From assembly GCA_949775045.1 (NCBI GenBank), contig OX459101.1, forward strand, positions 19,876,316-19,940,315: a stretch of 64,000 nt of DNA, in the 5' to 3' direction. Of this stretch, positions 1-43,113 are shown piece after piece (positions within the stretch are counted from its first letter, which is position 1; each line of letters starts with the position of its first letter). The DNA comes from Metridium senile. Lineage: Eukaryota; Cnidaria; Anthozoa; Actiniaria; Metridiidae. Under the pieces are notes generated by a model that saw nothing but the letters and a program-made list of their open reading frames with translations, was not told where the DNA came from and made no database searches. Made by a program: the position numbers and the translations under genes.

Positions 1-9
1 AAAATGTGC

Positions 10-90
10 AGTATTTCAGCTGTTTCAGCAGTTTCAGCTCTTTCAGCTCTTTCAGCTTTCAGCCGTTTCAGTTTCAGCTTTTTATCGCGA
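10..90. repeat. TTTCAGC minisatellite
   Basis: Imperfect direct repeats of TTTCAGC and variants. Positions 100-270 also hold a small inverted repeat around TATAACGAGATACAA. Confidence 0.7.
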
Positions 91-589
91 CCCCTCGTTA
101 TATGTACTATAACGAGATACAAAGATACAAGCATATCAGATTTCAAAGCTGAAATACGATCCATGACAATGTCACGGTATTTATTAGGCATTTGCAATGT
201 TTTGACGTTCTGTTTGACGTTTTTTATATCGTTGTATCTCGTTATAGTGCGATCCGTAAAACTCTTTGTCAAGATAGAAGTGCTGTTTATTTTTTAATAC
301 TCTTTTTTTTTTCAATAGTTGTTTTCTATATTTTCGTTACATTTTGATATCCTTTGATTTATGCCCAGAGCTGTAATCAGTCAGAGTAACTAACCGTAAA
401 AAAAACACACACACACGTGAGGGAATTATTTTATACAATAACAAAACACTTATCTTCTCCAATCTCGCAGAAAATGTCTGAGCCTGTCTATTGTATCATG
501 CGAAATTCTTTGTATCATCGTTGAGAAAACAATATCTTATCCGGACGTATAGAGTGCTTACACTATTTCCATGAAATAGAATCTAAATA

Positions 590-790
590 GTTTCTAACTA
601 ATAGTTTTTATTTAGTGACTATTAGTCACTATCACTCAACTGGAACAGCTTTAGTAACAATACACAAGGGAAATCAAACACTCAAAACCATAGAAAGTTA
701 ATACTTTATTCATTGTGTATTGTTACTAAAGCTGTTTTAGTTGAATGATAGTGACTAATAGTCACTGAAATAAAAACTATTAGTTAGTAA
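590..790. mobile_element. Palindromic MITE (GTGACTATTAGTCAC family)
   Basis: Arms CTAACTAATAGTTTTTATTT and their complement flank a loop with AACAGCTTTAGTAACAATAC. Related palindromes occur at 46270-46480, 53590-53705 and 56830-56950, the last two in STT3A introns. Confidence 0.7.
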
Positions 791-1598
791 CATCAAACTT
801 ACTCACCTATCTCTAGGCCAAATATAAAGAAAATCGATTTTTTTTTCGCTGTTGCATGCCGGACCTCGGTACCTCGGTAATAGTGGACAGTAGATCTTAA
901 AAACTCAGCTTTTCTGTTCTTAGTCGAATTGATAATTGTTTTTCTTACTTCCTAGTGCAATAATATCAACTTATTTAGTGTATTTTGCTAGAAAATGAGC
1001 TTATTCATTCTTCAACAGCTCTCAGCGACGTGACATCATGCGGAAGTTACCTGCTTTTACAGTACTTACGATTATTACAACCTTTAATTCTTTCATCGAA
1101 ACTTCATTTTTCTCGATTCTGCTTTGTCAGCTCTAGCGCTTCGTTGCTAAATTGGAGCTCTTGAGTCGATTTTGAGCAGTTTTTATGCTTTGGAAAGATC
1201 ACAGAGCGAAAATTCTGGCAAACTGAGCGAGTACCAAACTGCGTTTGCTTTGCTTGTTTTCGACAAAGCTGGCCAAAAGGTCGAAATGCTTGAATAGACA
1301 CTAAATTCACAAAGGTTTTAATTGTACCGATGTCCCAAGGGACTAGACTTTTCTGTCACTCGTTCACATGGAAATATTTCATAATCTATTACGGAAACCA
1401 CTTTGTTATTAGCAGAAATAATAGTCTCCATACGTGTATATATTCAGTTTATTTGGGTACCATCAATTGAAAAATTGGGGAACGTTAATTATAAGTTTTT
1501 GCATAACAATCCGAATTCGATGTGTGATTTTTTCATGATAATTTTTGCTTGGCCAAAACCGTTTCTACTATAGATCTAGCATATTATATATAGACTTA

Positions 1599-4118
1599 GG
1601 CCCCATTCGCACTAGCCTGTCAAAGTTTGTTTGGCTCAGCCAAAATTCATACCAAAGTTTATCTCAACCAAATTTTGGATTGTAAACTGTATGCGCACTA
1701 TGATATTAGGCTGATCGCAAACGTCAACCAAGTGTCACTTGATAGGTTCATTTAAGCGTCTCATTTTGGAGCAGATTCAGCTATTTGACTACAGTATCAA
1801 TTGTTACTGAAAAATAGAACATTTCCCCGTACAAATCACGATAATACCACGGATTCATCTCTGTTCGATTGATCGAGTGTGTGTTTTTTGTTGACTTTGA
1901 AAACACACGTTGAAGTGATAATTACCCAACCTGTCAAAATTGACATTTTTACAAAGTTTGGACGAATTTAGAGCAGGACAACGGCGTATTTGAAGTTTGG
2001 TTGGCAGCGACAAATTTTGTCCCAACACAAAAATATCGTTAGGTGTGTCTATAATGCGGACGCGGACGGTCCGCGGCGGACGGCGGACGGCGGATGGCGG
2101 ACGAGAAAAAGTTAAAATGAAAATGAAAAAAAAAAAAATGAAAAATAAATAAATAAATATGAAAATAAAATAATAATAACAAAAAATAATAATAATAAAT
2201 TAATAAATAAAAAAATTAATATAAAAATACCCTAAATTGAACCATTCTAAAAACAAAACAAAACGAAACGATCCAGGTTTACCTTCATTGCTTTTTGTTT
2301 TTGATCTACTAACCGCTGAATAACGGATGATCTGAATAAATGAATCGCAGCAATAGCGCTGTGCGCCCATACTACTCAAACGGCGTACGCTGTGTTGCCA
2401 TGAATCTTTATCAGATAATTTATTAGCATAAATTACGATTCATATACTCCATATACTATATACGATTCATATACTCCAAGATACGCCTTAGCCAGAGATT
2501 ATATAACTATTAAGGCAAGTCAAATTTAATTGATATAAACTGCTTCAAAGTTACTTTCTGTTGTGAATTTCAAATCATTTATTAAATCAACAATAATAGG
2601 TAATAGGTAATAGGTACTTTATTGATTCTCCTCAAAGGCTTTTCAGAAACAATTTACAAATATATAAATATAAAAATTATTTACAATGTATAAAACTTTT
2701 AATGTATTGTGAAATAACTATAGCAATATTTTATTTATTTAGTGGCATAGCCTGTGACAAATGTAAAACTATTAATTTAAACTATTAACGGCTTCAACAG
2801 AGCGATCTGGCCGATCTGAACCATGTCACTTATCACTTGTGGCTTCTCATGGAAGTTAATGTGTCACGCAATAAATAAATTATCAGATAGATTGCAAAAT
2901 AGTCTTTATTTTTACATGAAATTTCGTACAAACAGATATAGACTTTCATCATTATGAGAGATATGAAAATTAGAGACTGCCATCTCCCAATAACGAAAAT
3001 CTCTACCAGCTACTTGTCAAAACATATCACTCACACTTCTGGACAAAAGGTCAACTGTCTGTCAAACCACATATACACATACGGCCTATTTCTACATAAA
3101 ACCATTTTGTGGACTATTTTTCTATCTCTGATAACCAAAGAACCTTAGTAATATTGCTTCGTGTTGTTTTCACTCTTATTTTGAAGTCATAGCTCTCGAT
3201 CTGAAAACATCATTGTACAGTTTTGATCGATTTTAGTCTGTTGCTCGTCAAAATTTCCAATGACAGTTGACAAACATTATGGAAAAACCAAAATAAACTT
3301 AACTAGTAGTTGTCAGTATTTCAATGTGGTTTTGCTTGACTCAAATACAATAAACTATAAGATAATAATGACTTTATTCGGGTGACCTGATAAAGCGCCA
3401 AATTTAGATTGGCTAACGTGTTTTTTAAAGTTAATGGCGCGCGCCAAAGTACGAGAACGTTGTCTGGCGATAGTTACCGGTTTTGACGTGTGTACGGATG
3501 GATTGTTACTTGCTTATAGAACCCTTAGAAACTTAAGCAGCATTTCTGATAACGATTCATGGCAACACAGCGTACGCCGTTTGAGTACAGTATCGTGTAA
3601 ATTGCTGCGATTCATTTATTACATTCAGATCATCCGTTATTCAGCGGTTAGTAGATCAAAAACAAAAACCAATGAAGGTAACGTAGATCGTTTCGTTTTG
3701 TTCAATTTCTTTCAATGGTTCAATGTAGGATATTTTTTTTTATTTGTTAATTTATTATTATTATTTTTTGTTATTATTATTTTATTTGTTTATTTTATTT
3801 TATTTTATTTATTTATTTTTTTCATTTTTTTTTTTTCATTTTCATTTGAACTTTTTCTCGTCCGCCGTCCGCCATCCGCCATCCGCCGTCCGCCATCCGC
3901 CGTCCGCCATCCGCCGTCCGCCATCCGCCGTCCGCCATCTGCCGTCCGCCATCCGCCGTCCGCCATCCGCCGTCCGCCATCCGCCATCCGCCGTCCGCCG
4001 CGGACCGTCCGCGTCCGCATTATAGACACACCCAATATCATTCGCACTGTTCCTACCTCGTCGATGACAGATTTTTTTTGGTAAAACAAACAAAATTTGG
4101 TCTAGTGCGAATGGGGCC
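1599..4118. mobile_element. Foldback element with TTA target duplication (PIF/Harbinger-like MITE)
   Basis: The ends are GGCCCCATTCGCACTAG and its complement, bracketed by TTA at 1596-1598 and 4119-4121. Nested arms (about 2035-2410 and 3550-4040) are complementary, including GC-rich arrays of CGGACGGCGGATGG-type units. The paired segmental copy has an uninterrupted site (GACTAACACC at 49309-49318). Three-base TWA duplications are typical of PIF/Harbinger; no transposase was seen, so it would be non-autonomous. Confidence 0.75.
3860..4021. repeat. GC-rich CCGCCATCCGCCGT minisatellite in the foldback arm
   Basis: Tandem units alternating CCGTCCGCCATCCGCC. The opposite arm at 2056-2104 has a shorter complement. 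Open frames here are only repeat translations. Confidence 0.85.
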
Positions 4119-4400
4119 TTACACCTATTTGCTATGACCTGTATAAAAGCATACACTTTACTTTACGAATATCGGGCATGCTTTTGAAAAGTTATTGAAC
4201 CCCAAATTTAACAAAATAATGATTGTCTCATGAATGAACTATTTTACATCACCCTCTTACATAATTGTAAACTTTTTGTAATGGGAACCCACATCAATTC
4301 CACTTGGTAAAATGCCCTCATTACATGTATTTTCTGTTCAGTATGTTAGACTGGTTGGAAAAATGTGTGCTAATATGTTTAGCTAACGTGTGTACTTCGG

Positions 4401-5159
4401 GGGAAAAGTACCGGGGATGCTCGTCGGAAATTTTCAAAAATACCCCTAAAAGATACTGGAAGTCTTTTAAAAAGGGTGTGGCTGGATTAAGTTTACCCCC
4501 TAAGAGATACCACATTAATTAATATAAATATTAATATACGTATCAGAAGCGAATATCGATTAGCTCTTCTCTCTTTTTTCGACACCCTGGGAGATACCAG
4601 AAAATGGTAAATTTCAAAAATTCGTATCCATGTTTTGCCATTGTTGTTATATATTTCGTTATATTGTTAAAAATTATACAAATACATAGCTTGGGCTACC
4701 TGTGGTACCACGAAGTGCGACTTGTATGGTAATATGCAGCCAATGGGTAAACCGTTTCACTATAATTCCTTCATTGTACGTCCAAACGGTCTGGCATTCT
4801 CAAGACATTGACAAGATTGCTTGCTTGCTGTGCACTGTTGAATGTCAATTTTCCACATCCAAAGTAATACAGCAGAGGAGATTTGTGGCATTGTAATTTA
4901 CAGGGCAACGCGCGCTATACCGTTTCGATTTAGTAGCATTTCTTACAAAATCTTGACACTATTTTAACACTTTTTTGGGAGTTTTAACTAATCAGTGACG
5001 TCCATCCGGCTTTCCTCGAGGCCATGGGTTCATTAAAAGTCGCCGAAGAGTTTAAAAAGTGTGTCAAAGTTTCGTCAAAATCTTGCTCAGTGGAAACGGT
5101 AGCGCGAGTCGCGCTGTAACGGCCTCAAGTTATATCATATAATTGCATTAAAAGTAGAA
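4401..5159. other. No recognised gene
   Basis: Short open frames only, with no family resemblance seen. A weak CGCGCTATACCGTTTCGATT / GGAAACGGTAGCGCGAGTCG inverted repeat (about 4910-5115) suggests another small element. Confidence 0.4.
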
Positions 5160-5664
5160 CAACTGACGCAGTCTATACTAGTTTACTCGCTAGTTTCCAT
5201 TTAAATAAAGTTAAGTTAACATTTTTTACGGTGTTACAAATTTTATTCTATTACCTATCGTTTATGTCAAACACCGACGCAGCCTATACAAGTTTACTCG
5301 CTAGTTTCCATTTAAGTAAAGTTAAGTTAACATTTTTTACGGTGTTACAAATTTTATTCTATTACATATGGTTTATATCAAACACCGACGCAGACTATAC
5401 TAGTTTACTCGCTATTTTAAATTTAAGTAAAGTTAAGTTAACATTTTTTACGGTGTTACAAATTTTAATTCTATAGACCGAATCAAAATATGGCGTACTC
5501 TTATTGTTTTTGACTGTCTAGCCTCGTGTTCACGTTGGAAAACAATAGAGTTTTCACATGTATGCGAGGCTGGGCAGTCAAGAAGAATTGTTATTCAATT
5601 GGCCGCCATATTTCGATTCGGTGTATTACCTATCGTTTATATCAAACACCGACGCAGCCTATAC
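5160..5664 (+). repeat. 111-bp satellite, site 1
   Basis: Units of about 110-112 bases contain ATCAAACACCGACGCAGCC and ACATTTTTTACGGTGTTACA; the GACGCAG landmark recurs at 5165, 5275 and 5387. Related arrays lie at 52590-52797 and, inverted, at 61728-62017. Confidence 0.85.
5476..5623. mobile_element. TA-flanked MITE inside the satellite
   Basis: Inverted ends GACCGAATCAAAATATGGCG and its near-complement are flanked by TA at 5474-5475 and 5624-5625. Removing it restores the satellite unit (TTCTATTACC), so the boundary is well supported. TA duplication fits Tc1/mariner-type transposition. Confidence 0.8.
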
Positions 5665-7222
5665 TGATCAGCTTACTTTGTGGCCAATCCGATTATTTGA
5701 TTTTCAATAATTAGAAATCAGAAATTGTTCAAGATTGTTTTCTGATTCCTGTTTTCTTTGAAACTTGATTTGAAACTCCAAAAGCACACTTTACAAATGT
5801 TTTGAGTTCCGATACCTGTTTTCTGAAAATCAAAAATCAGAAATTGGATTTCTGTTTTCTGATTTCTGAAATCAGAAATCAGGAATCAGATGTTCTCCTT
5901 CATGCTACAAACATACCCGTGGAGGGGTAGGACGCTATGCTTTTTACTTTCGGTCAAGGATGGCCCCTCCTACTTTGCCACAGGGAACCCACAATACATC
6001 TAACGATAGCAATACACGCCGATGACCGTTGAAATTCGCCATCCTCAAAACCTCCTTAAATGGCCACCAAAACCCAATAAAACCACACAGAAAAGTTCCT
6101 AAAGTCATAATCTTTTATTATCTAAAAAACATTACTGACTCAGGAAAAGGTTTCAAATATTTGAACGTTATCCATATTGAACTTCGAAACGAGTCGATAA
6201 ATACCACAGCAAGAATATAAATACCACAAATTGATAGTGTTGGAAGCCTGTGGCTCAACGTCAAATCGATGAACCATCAACTCAGGCTATCTTTTGCTTG
6301 ACAGTCTCGCAATCAGTATTCTCGTCGCACTGCACTAAGTAGTTTCTTGTTGGTATCAATTTTTTATTTTGCCACTCCCCGACACTGTTATCTTGAAAAA
6401 TCACTTCACTTCCCTTCAGCCGGCGTTCTTGGAGATGGAACTGGTCACTTCCCTTTGCTACCCTTGTATTTCTTGGCAGATTTTTTACTTGCAGTGACAA
6501 GTTTATAAGCTGCACAACGGAAGTCGACGTCTGAATCTGTGCTGTCGTAGTCTGCATCGTTTAAAGCCCGCTTTTTCCCCTTCCCGGCATTTCTTTCTTG
6601 TGCAGGACCAATTTCTATTGAGTACATTGAGTAAGCTTCCAAAGTGGGAAAATTTCCTTCAGCATCGTGAAAAATGATGGTACTTAGCCCCGATTCCTTT
6701 AGCCAAAGGCTGCAGGTCTCGTCTAAACCAAACAGCGTAACAAGCGCGTTTTTAGTGACATTTTGCGTTGAAACTGTCTTGATAATCTCTTTAAACTTCA
6801 CTTCACAGCTCTCTATCTTCACCATGTGACAATTTCGCGCCAAATGCGGATGGGATACAAACTAAAAATCACGTGTACTGTGGGTTCCCTGTGGCAAAGT
6901 AGGAGGGGCCATCCTTGACCGGAAGTAAAAAGCATAGCGCCCTACCCCTCCACGGTTTTTTTTTTGTAGCATGAAGGAGAAAATCTGATTCCTGATTTCT
7001 GATTTCAGAAATCAGAAAACGGAAATCCAATTTCTGATTTTTGATTTTCAGGAACTCAAAACATTTGTAAAGTGTGCTTTTGGAGTTTCAAATCAAGTTT
7101 CAAAGATAGATATTTTAATTTTCTGTTTTCAGAAAACAGGAATCAGAAAACAATCTTGAACAATTTCTGATTTCTAATTATTGGAAATCTAATAATCGGA
7201 TTGGCCACAAAGTCAGCTGATC
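5665..7222 (-). mobile_element. 1.56 kb element with long inverted repeats and an internal coding region
   Basis: Arms of about 335 bases (5665-5998 and 6881-7222) are near-perfect complements, starting at TGATCAGC and running through TTGTGGCCAATCCGATTATT to GTGGGTTCCC. The core carries minus-strand open frames. No transposase signature was recognised. Confidence 0.75.
6445..6843 (-). CDS. Uncharacterised 132-residue protein inside the long-TIR element
   Basis: The ATG at 6841-6843 opens MARNCHMVKIESCEVKFKEI; the middle has LFGLDETCSLWLKESGLSTI and the end is charged, with NDADYDSTDSDVDF then a lysine-rich tail (KKSAKKYKGSKGK). A second frame (6282-6557) overlaps its end. It is the only sizeable open frame in the element core. 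I cannot assign a family; it may be an accessory protein or a spliced piece of a transposase. Confidence 0.45.
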   Translation of the reverse strand: MARNCHMVKIESCEVKFKEIIKTVSTQNVTKNALVTLFGLDETCSLWLKESGLSTIIFHDAEGNFPTLEAYSMYSIEIGPAQERNAGKGKKRALNDADYDSTDSDVDFRCAAYKLVTASKKSAKKYKGSKGK

Positions 7223-7411
7223 GTTGACACCGAACAATAGGCCAAAGTTTGATACGTATATGGTCATAAGATTGCCCAAAAACGCCTAAGATTGCCTAAG
7301 ATCGTCTTAGGTTTTAGAAGCCTTTTGCTAAAATTGCTTTAAACCTTCTAAAATTACGGCTAGTTTAAAACCCAGAGTAAGCCTTGCAGAGTAAGATAGT
7401 GCTGTAATAGG

Positions 7412-8140
7412 TTTATTTATTTATTTATTTATAAAGATTCTGGACAAGATTACAATATCCACGGAGAAAACGACAATAGGACACGAAGTCCCTTACAAAG
7501 TTCGTTCTCCAATGGTCAAACATAACAAAACAAAACAATAAGGCGAGAAATACAATGACAACACTAATAATCAAAAATTATAATAATCAACAAGTAAAAT
7601 TATAGTAAAAGTGAAAGCAAAGCAAAGCTATAGAGAAAAGGGAAATGGGCGAAAAATGGGATAAGAGAGAGAAAAAAAAGATTAACAGTGGAGTAGATAA
7701 CACTAACACGTGCATGCCGAAGACAGGTTAGAGCGGCGACACAAGGGACAGATTAAACGCCAAGTGCGAATGTTATGCACATCAAAAACATTGTTGAGGC
7801 GTTTAGTAAAGAGAATTTTAAGATGACGTTTAAAGGCAGAAGTAGAGTTAGAGAGGCGGATATCAGAAGGAAGAGAATTCCAGAGAGGACAGACACGCAC
7901 AAAGTAAGAATCTCGAAAGGTAGAGGTGCGGGCAGGGAGAATACAGAGGTCAAGTCCAGAGGAGCCACGACGAGTTTTAGAAGAAGAGAATGTGACAAAC
8001 TGAGAGATGTCGAGCGATATCTCGTTTTTTAAGCAGCGAAAAAGGAAGAGAAGGTCAAGGTATTCGTAGAAGTAGGTGAGAGGCAGAAGCTTTAATTTAA
8101 CAAGTCTTAGTTTGTAACTGAGGTCCATTCCACGGATGAT
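7412..8140 (-). mobile_element. 5'-truncated CR1/Jockey-like LINE just beyond the RTK stop codon
   Basis: The minus-strand frame 7703-8128 contains YFVRVCPLWNSLPSDIR and STSAFKRHLKILF, the usual C-terminus of CR1-type reverse transcriptases. A 3' UTR and an (AAAT)n tail (7412-7430) follow. It starts about 60 bases after the RTK stop, so it probably forms part of the RTK 3' UTR or of its immediate downstream DNA. Confidence 0.75.
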
Positions 8141-8196
8141 AAATCGGGTAGCTCTTCTTTCTTTCTTCGGGTAGCTCTTCTTTGCTCACTATGGTT

Positions 8197-39008
<30,812 letters not shown>

Positions 39009-39179
39009 ATTTTCCTGAAATAAAATTAATCTTAATTAATTTTAACTTAATTAATGTTAATTATAACCTGTTACAGATAGATAATCCAAGAAAAATCAAT
39101 CGACGAGTTTTTGCATGATCGCAGTTTTCGTGAAACCGACTAAAAAAATGAGCGCTTGAAGAAAGCATTGCGTTCTTAC

Positions 39180-39860
39180 CTTGGATCGTATATTTTCATT
39201 TTTAGACAGATCGCGTAACTGAATTACCTTCTAATTTTTCAAGCAAGTATTAGGGATATATGGGAATAAAATGAGCAATGTTTTTTGTAAATAGAAACCT
39301 TAAAAGTAGCAGTTTTGGCTGCTGGAAGTCCATTGTTTAAAATTCGATTCCGAGTTAAAACAGTTGTGACGCCATTACCACGTGATGTGCAATCCGATCT
39401 CTTAAAAAAAATACCAAATTGTACTTTAGTCTACATGTAACGTATGTGGAAAGAAGATATGAAATCGCAATCAACCCCTTTAAGTAAATGAGGTTCAAAT
39501 TGGGAAGGTGCTCCTGCAAAAATATTGGGTCGATCACCTTAACTTTAAAAACTTTCTGACTGATTAAATATCGATTTGTTTCGATACTGCCCTTCGTGTG
39601 TACCTTCTTATACGTACTAGCTTTGATACTAAATAGTTATTAGCTTGAATTGAATGTATCTTACCTGGTGGCTTTGATCTTTCTAAAAATTAAATTGTCG
39701 CCGAGATATCGCCAAAAACCAGTTCGACCTAATTCGAGCCCGAGAAAGCGCGCAATGAAAGCCGTTAAACAGTAGTCCGAACATGCGAATGAAAATGTTT
39801 CTATTTGGTAAACCTTCACACAAAGCCGGAAAAGAATTTGTTTGGAGCCTTTCGAATCAC
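39180..39860 (-). promoter_or_regulatory. Candidate 5' UTR exon and promoter region of the RTK gene
   Basis: The start-codon exon begins with an acceptor, so a noncoding first exon is expected upstream. Two consensus donors on the minus strand are candidates: AAG|GTAAGA ending an exon at 39180 and CAG|GTAAGA ending one at 39665. No TATA box or other core promoter element stands out. Transcript data would decide between them. Confidence 0.35.
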
Positions 39861-40128
39861 GCCAAAAATTGATGTATAATTATGTTCAAATTTACACATT
39901 TTCAAACTTAAAAGTTTAACAGAACTTCGAAAAATCATAGCTGAGGAATTTACATTTTCTTTTGTTTACTTTAGTAAGAATGACTGAATTAATTTCAAAT
40001 TAGCACATTATAAACGAATAGATTTTAAATATGGTTGGAATGCGAAATGGTGATTCTGCGCACTGTTTTCACATCAATTTTCATAATTTTTTGTGCCTGT
40101 TATTCTTCAAACTGACTATTATAAGTTA

Positions 40129-40325
40129 GACCCCGTCTACACGGATCCGGATACTTTTGAAACCGCATACGTTTTGATGCGAATCTGCCTATCGTCCACA
40201 CGAATCCAGTGAATCCGATCACCGAAACCGCATACCTTTACTTGAATCCTCCGGATACGCGGATTCATGTGGACGCAAATATTTCTATGCGGTTTCAGCC
40301 GGATCGGATTCGTGTAGACGAGGCC
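40129..40325. mobile_element. TTA-flanked MITE (CCGTCTACACGGATCCGGAT)
   Basis: Inverted ends GACCCCGTCTACACG and CGTGTAGACGAGGCC with TTA at 40126-40128 and 40326-40328; internal ACCGCATA motifs. Intergenic, upstream of the RTK gene. Confidence 0.8.
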
Positions 40326-40539
40326 TTATTATATACAAGTTGGAAACCTACATAGAAGGAGCAATTTCATTGGTTCGCTATCTCGGAATAATGAGCAATA
40401 CCCACCTCTGAATCTCGGAATAATGAGAAACAAAATGTCAGGCGTAAATTCGCGTTTTGCAAGTGTTTCAGATGCCGAAATTGAGGGCGAGAGGTCTAAT
40501 TGTTTTCCCAACAATTCAACTTATTGGTCAAACTTAAAA

Positions 40540-40932
<393 letters not shown>

Positions 40933-41045
40933 GTTTATTTAAACTTCAGACTATGTTTTTACATTCTGTAAACAAATATTGCGGGCATAGATTGCCTAAG
41001 CAAATATCTGTGTGTCTAAACTTATAAAGATGTACATGATCATAT

Positions 41046-41560
41046 CTAATAATTGTATAAACGTTTAACAATCTCACAGTTCTGTGAGATAACCCATTTC
41101 TGGCACTTTCTTATAATAGTTAGTCCTTGTGTTATTCCTATGCTAGAGAGTTTGTTTATCAAATTTTCGTGATATCTTGATAAAAAGTCAAACACAATGT
41201 TGACCTGTGTGATTTTATAGCCAGGATACAGTCTTTTGAGACTTGATCTTAGGTCGGTATATTTAGCAGTTTTCATTTCATCTCTTTGTTTTATTGTTCC
41301 TACATTGCAGATAGTTCCTTCTAATATTATCCATTGCTTGCACGCTTTGTCACAAACGATAATGTCGGGTTTGTTTGCTCCGTTGCTTGGTGCTGTGTCT
41401 TGATAAATGGGGATATCCCATAGCACTTTTGCGTTTTCGTTTTCGATGCCGCTCTTTGTTGGTGGTGGTTCTTTGTGCCAGGGTGTTGTTTTGCCTTCAT
41501 CATCGATCAATCTAAACTTCTTTAGGACTGCATAGTATACAGGCCTAAGCATTTTATTTT
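41046..41560 (-). pseudogene. C-terminal fragment of a retroelement polyprotein
   Basis: A continuous minus-strand frame contains NGANKPDIIVCDK, KQWIILEG, then KYTDLRSSLKRLYPGYKITQ and RYHENLINKLSSIG. The PD..D..(E)G layout recalls the restriction-like nuclease end seen in some invertebrate retroelements, but I cannot name the family. The frame ends at 41046 with LYNY. Confidence 0.5.
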
Positions 41561-41564
41561 TTTT

Positions 41565-41860
41565 TATTTTCAACAACTTTATTGAGTGATAACTACTACG
41601 TACAAGTTAAAAGAAAATTTACAACACGAAACATTTGGATCACCCAAAGGGGAAAGCGCGAACGGGACTCTAAGTCCCATGCAAGGCGTCTCCCGCCTTA
41701 AATAATACAGAAAATAACAGAAAATTACGTGTAAAGTGAAAAGCTAATTATTGTTTAAAAGAACTAGCTAAATTATGAATAAAAACATATCAATAATAAT
41801 ATGTCACAAAATCATTTGTGGTCATGTCTAGATTTGTAGAGCGATTGGGCTATGGCAGGG
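41565..41860 (-). mobile_element. LINE 3' UTR fragment with A-rich tail
   Basis: On the minus strand, GGGACTTAGAGTCCCGTTCG-type sequence leads to CTCAATAAAGTTGTTG and an A-rich tail at 41555-41575. It resembles the 3' UTR of the LINE at 7412. Confidence 0.55.
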
Positions 41861-41864
41861 CAGC

Positions 41865-41969
<105 letters not shown>

Positions 41970-42796
41970 GTGAGTTTTGACTTGAAGAGCGCGCGCTACT
42001 GACGCCATCACACGATTTTTCAGCTTGATTGAGATTTGATTTGATTTGATTTGATTTTTATTTTACTCATATATATAAATATATATATTACATCTTTTTA
42101 ACAATTTTTTTTATACTATTATAATTAATTAATACATTCAATAAGAAAAATGAAATGTTGAACTAATTTCTATCTATATTACATGGTACTAAGTAGAAAA
42201 AAGGATAACTTATAATAGAAATTAGTATTTTTGTTTGAGCCTGGAGGTCAAGTTAACAACATGTTTTCTAGTTGACCTCCAGCCTATTTATATTAACAAT
42301 TTGAACGGAATTAAGGAAAATTACAAAAGGGTACATTTATACTAAGTAGAAATATGGAAAAAAAAAATATTGAGCAGAATTGCTGAGCCTGATGGGAAGC
42401 TTATATATAAGGGGGAGAATATATAAATAGTTGTATATAGTTATAAGAGAAAATACTATGTATATCTCTATAGGAGGAGAAATGAAAATATAAGTATATA
42501 GTATATAGATAATATATATCGTGTAATATAAAGTATATTGAACAATTATAGGCTTTGATTTGAGAGAAGATATTCTTTCAGTTTTTTCTTAAAGGAGAAT
42601 GTATTTGAAGATTTTAGATGAGCTGGGAGAATTTTCCAAATATCAATCGCAACAAATGAAATACGTTGCTTGCCTATATTTGTTCTTACTTTTGGTTTAT
42701 GTAGATTCTGTTTATAGGCATATATAGTGTTATATGAATGCACCTGACTGGCATACGTAAACATTGACATAAACACAGATGGAAGTTTAGCATTAT

Positions 42797-43113
42797 CCGG
42801 GGGGGGGGGGGGGGGGGTACTCCCTTATATTTACTATACGGGGACGTTCCGCCAAATAGGGTATGTTTTTTTTGCCTTGGCGTCTTGAATAGGGTATACA
42901 ATTTAGCCTAATTTGTCTTAAATTACCTTACCTAGGGTATACAATTTCCCCCTTGAGTCTTGGGTAGGGTCTACTTTTTACTAATTTGTCTTGAAATAGC
43001 GTACATATTTTTAGGATTCTGCTGTCTTAAATAGGGTCAGGGTTTAGAGGTACAAGCGGAACGTCCCCGTCAGAAACTGGGTCAAGTACCCCCCCCCCCC
43101 CCCCCCCCCCGGG
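42797..43113. mobile_element. MITE with poly-G/poly-C ends and 8-base target duplication, nested in the LINE
   Basis: AGCATTAT stands at 42789-42796 and 43114-43121. The ends are CCGG(G)n TACT and complement, with CGGGGACGTTCCGC repeated inverted inside. Removal rejoins the LINE C-terminal frame. Eight-base duplication suggests the hAT superfamily. Confidence 0.85.

Larger units (their letters stand above)
330..4400. repeat. Segmental repeat copy 1 (paired with 46021-49700)
   Basis: The order of landmarks matches the copy at 46021: the TTTTCGTTACATTTTGATAT start, an AGTGACTATTAGTCACT palindrome, the CTTTTCTGTTCTTAGTCG block, a block near 1140-1320, and a tail at 4123-4400. The copies are diverged and each carries its own insertions. 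The short open frame 1104-1310 is repeat sequence and is present in both copies. I see no protein function in it. Confidence 0.8.

Noticed and set aside
3434..4084. 216-codon open frame with Pro/Arg repeats
   Set aside because: It lies in the foldback element and its GC-rich array; the frame is open because the repeat lacks stops.
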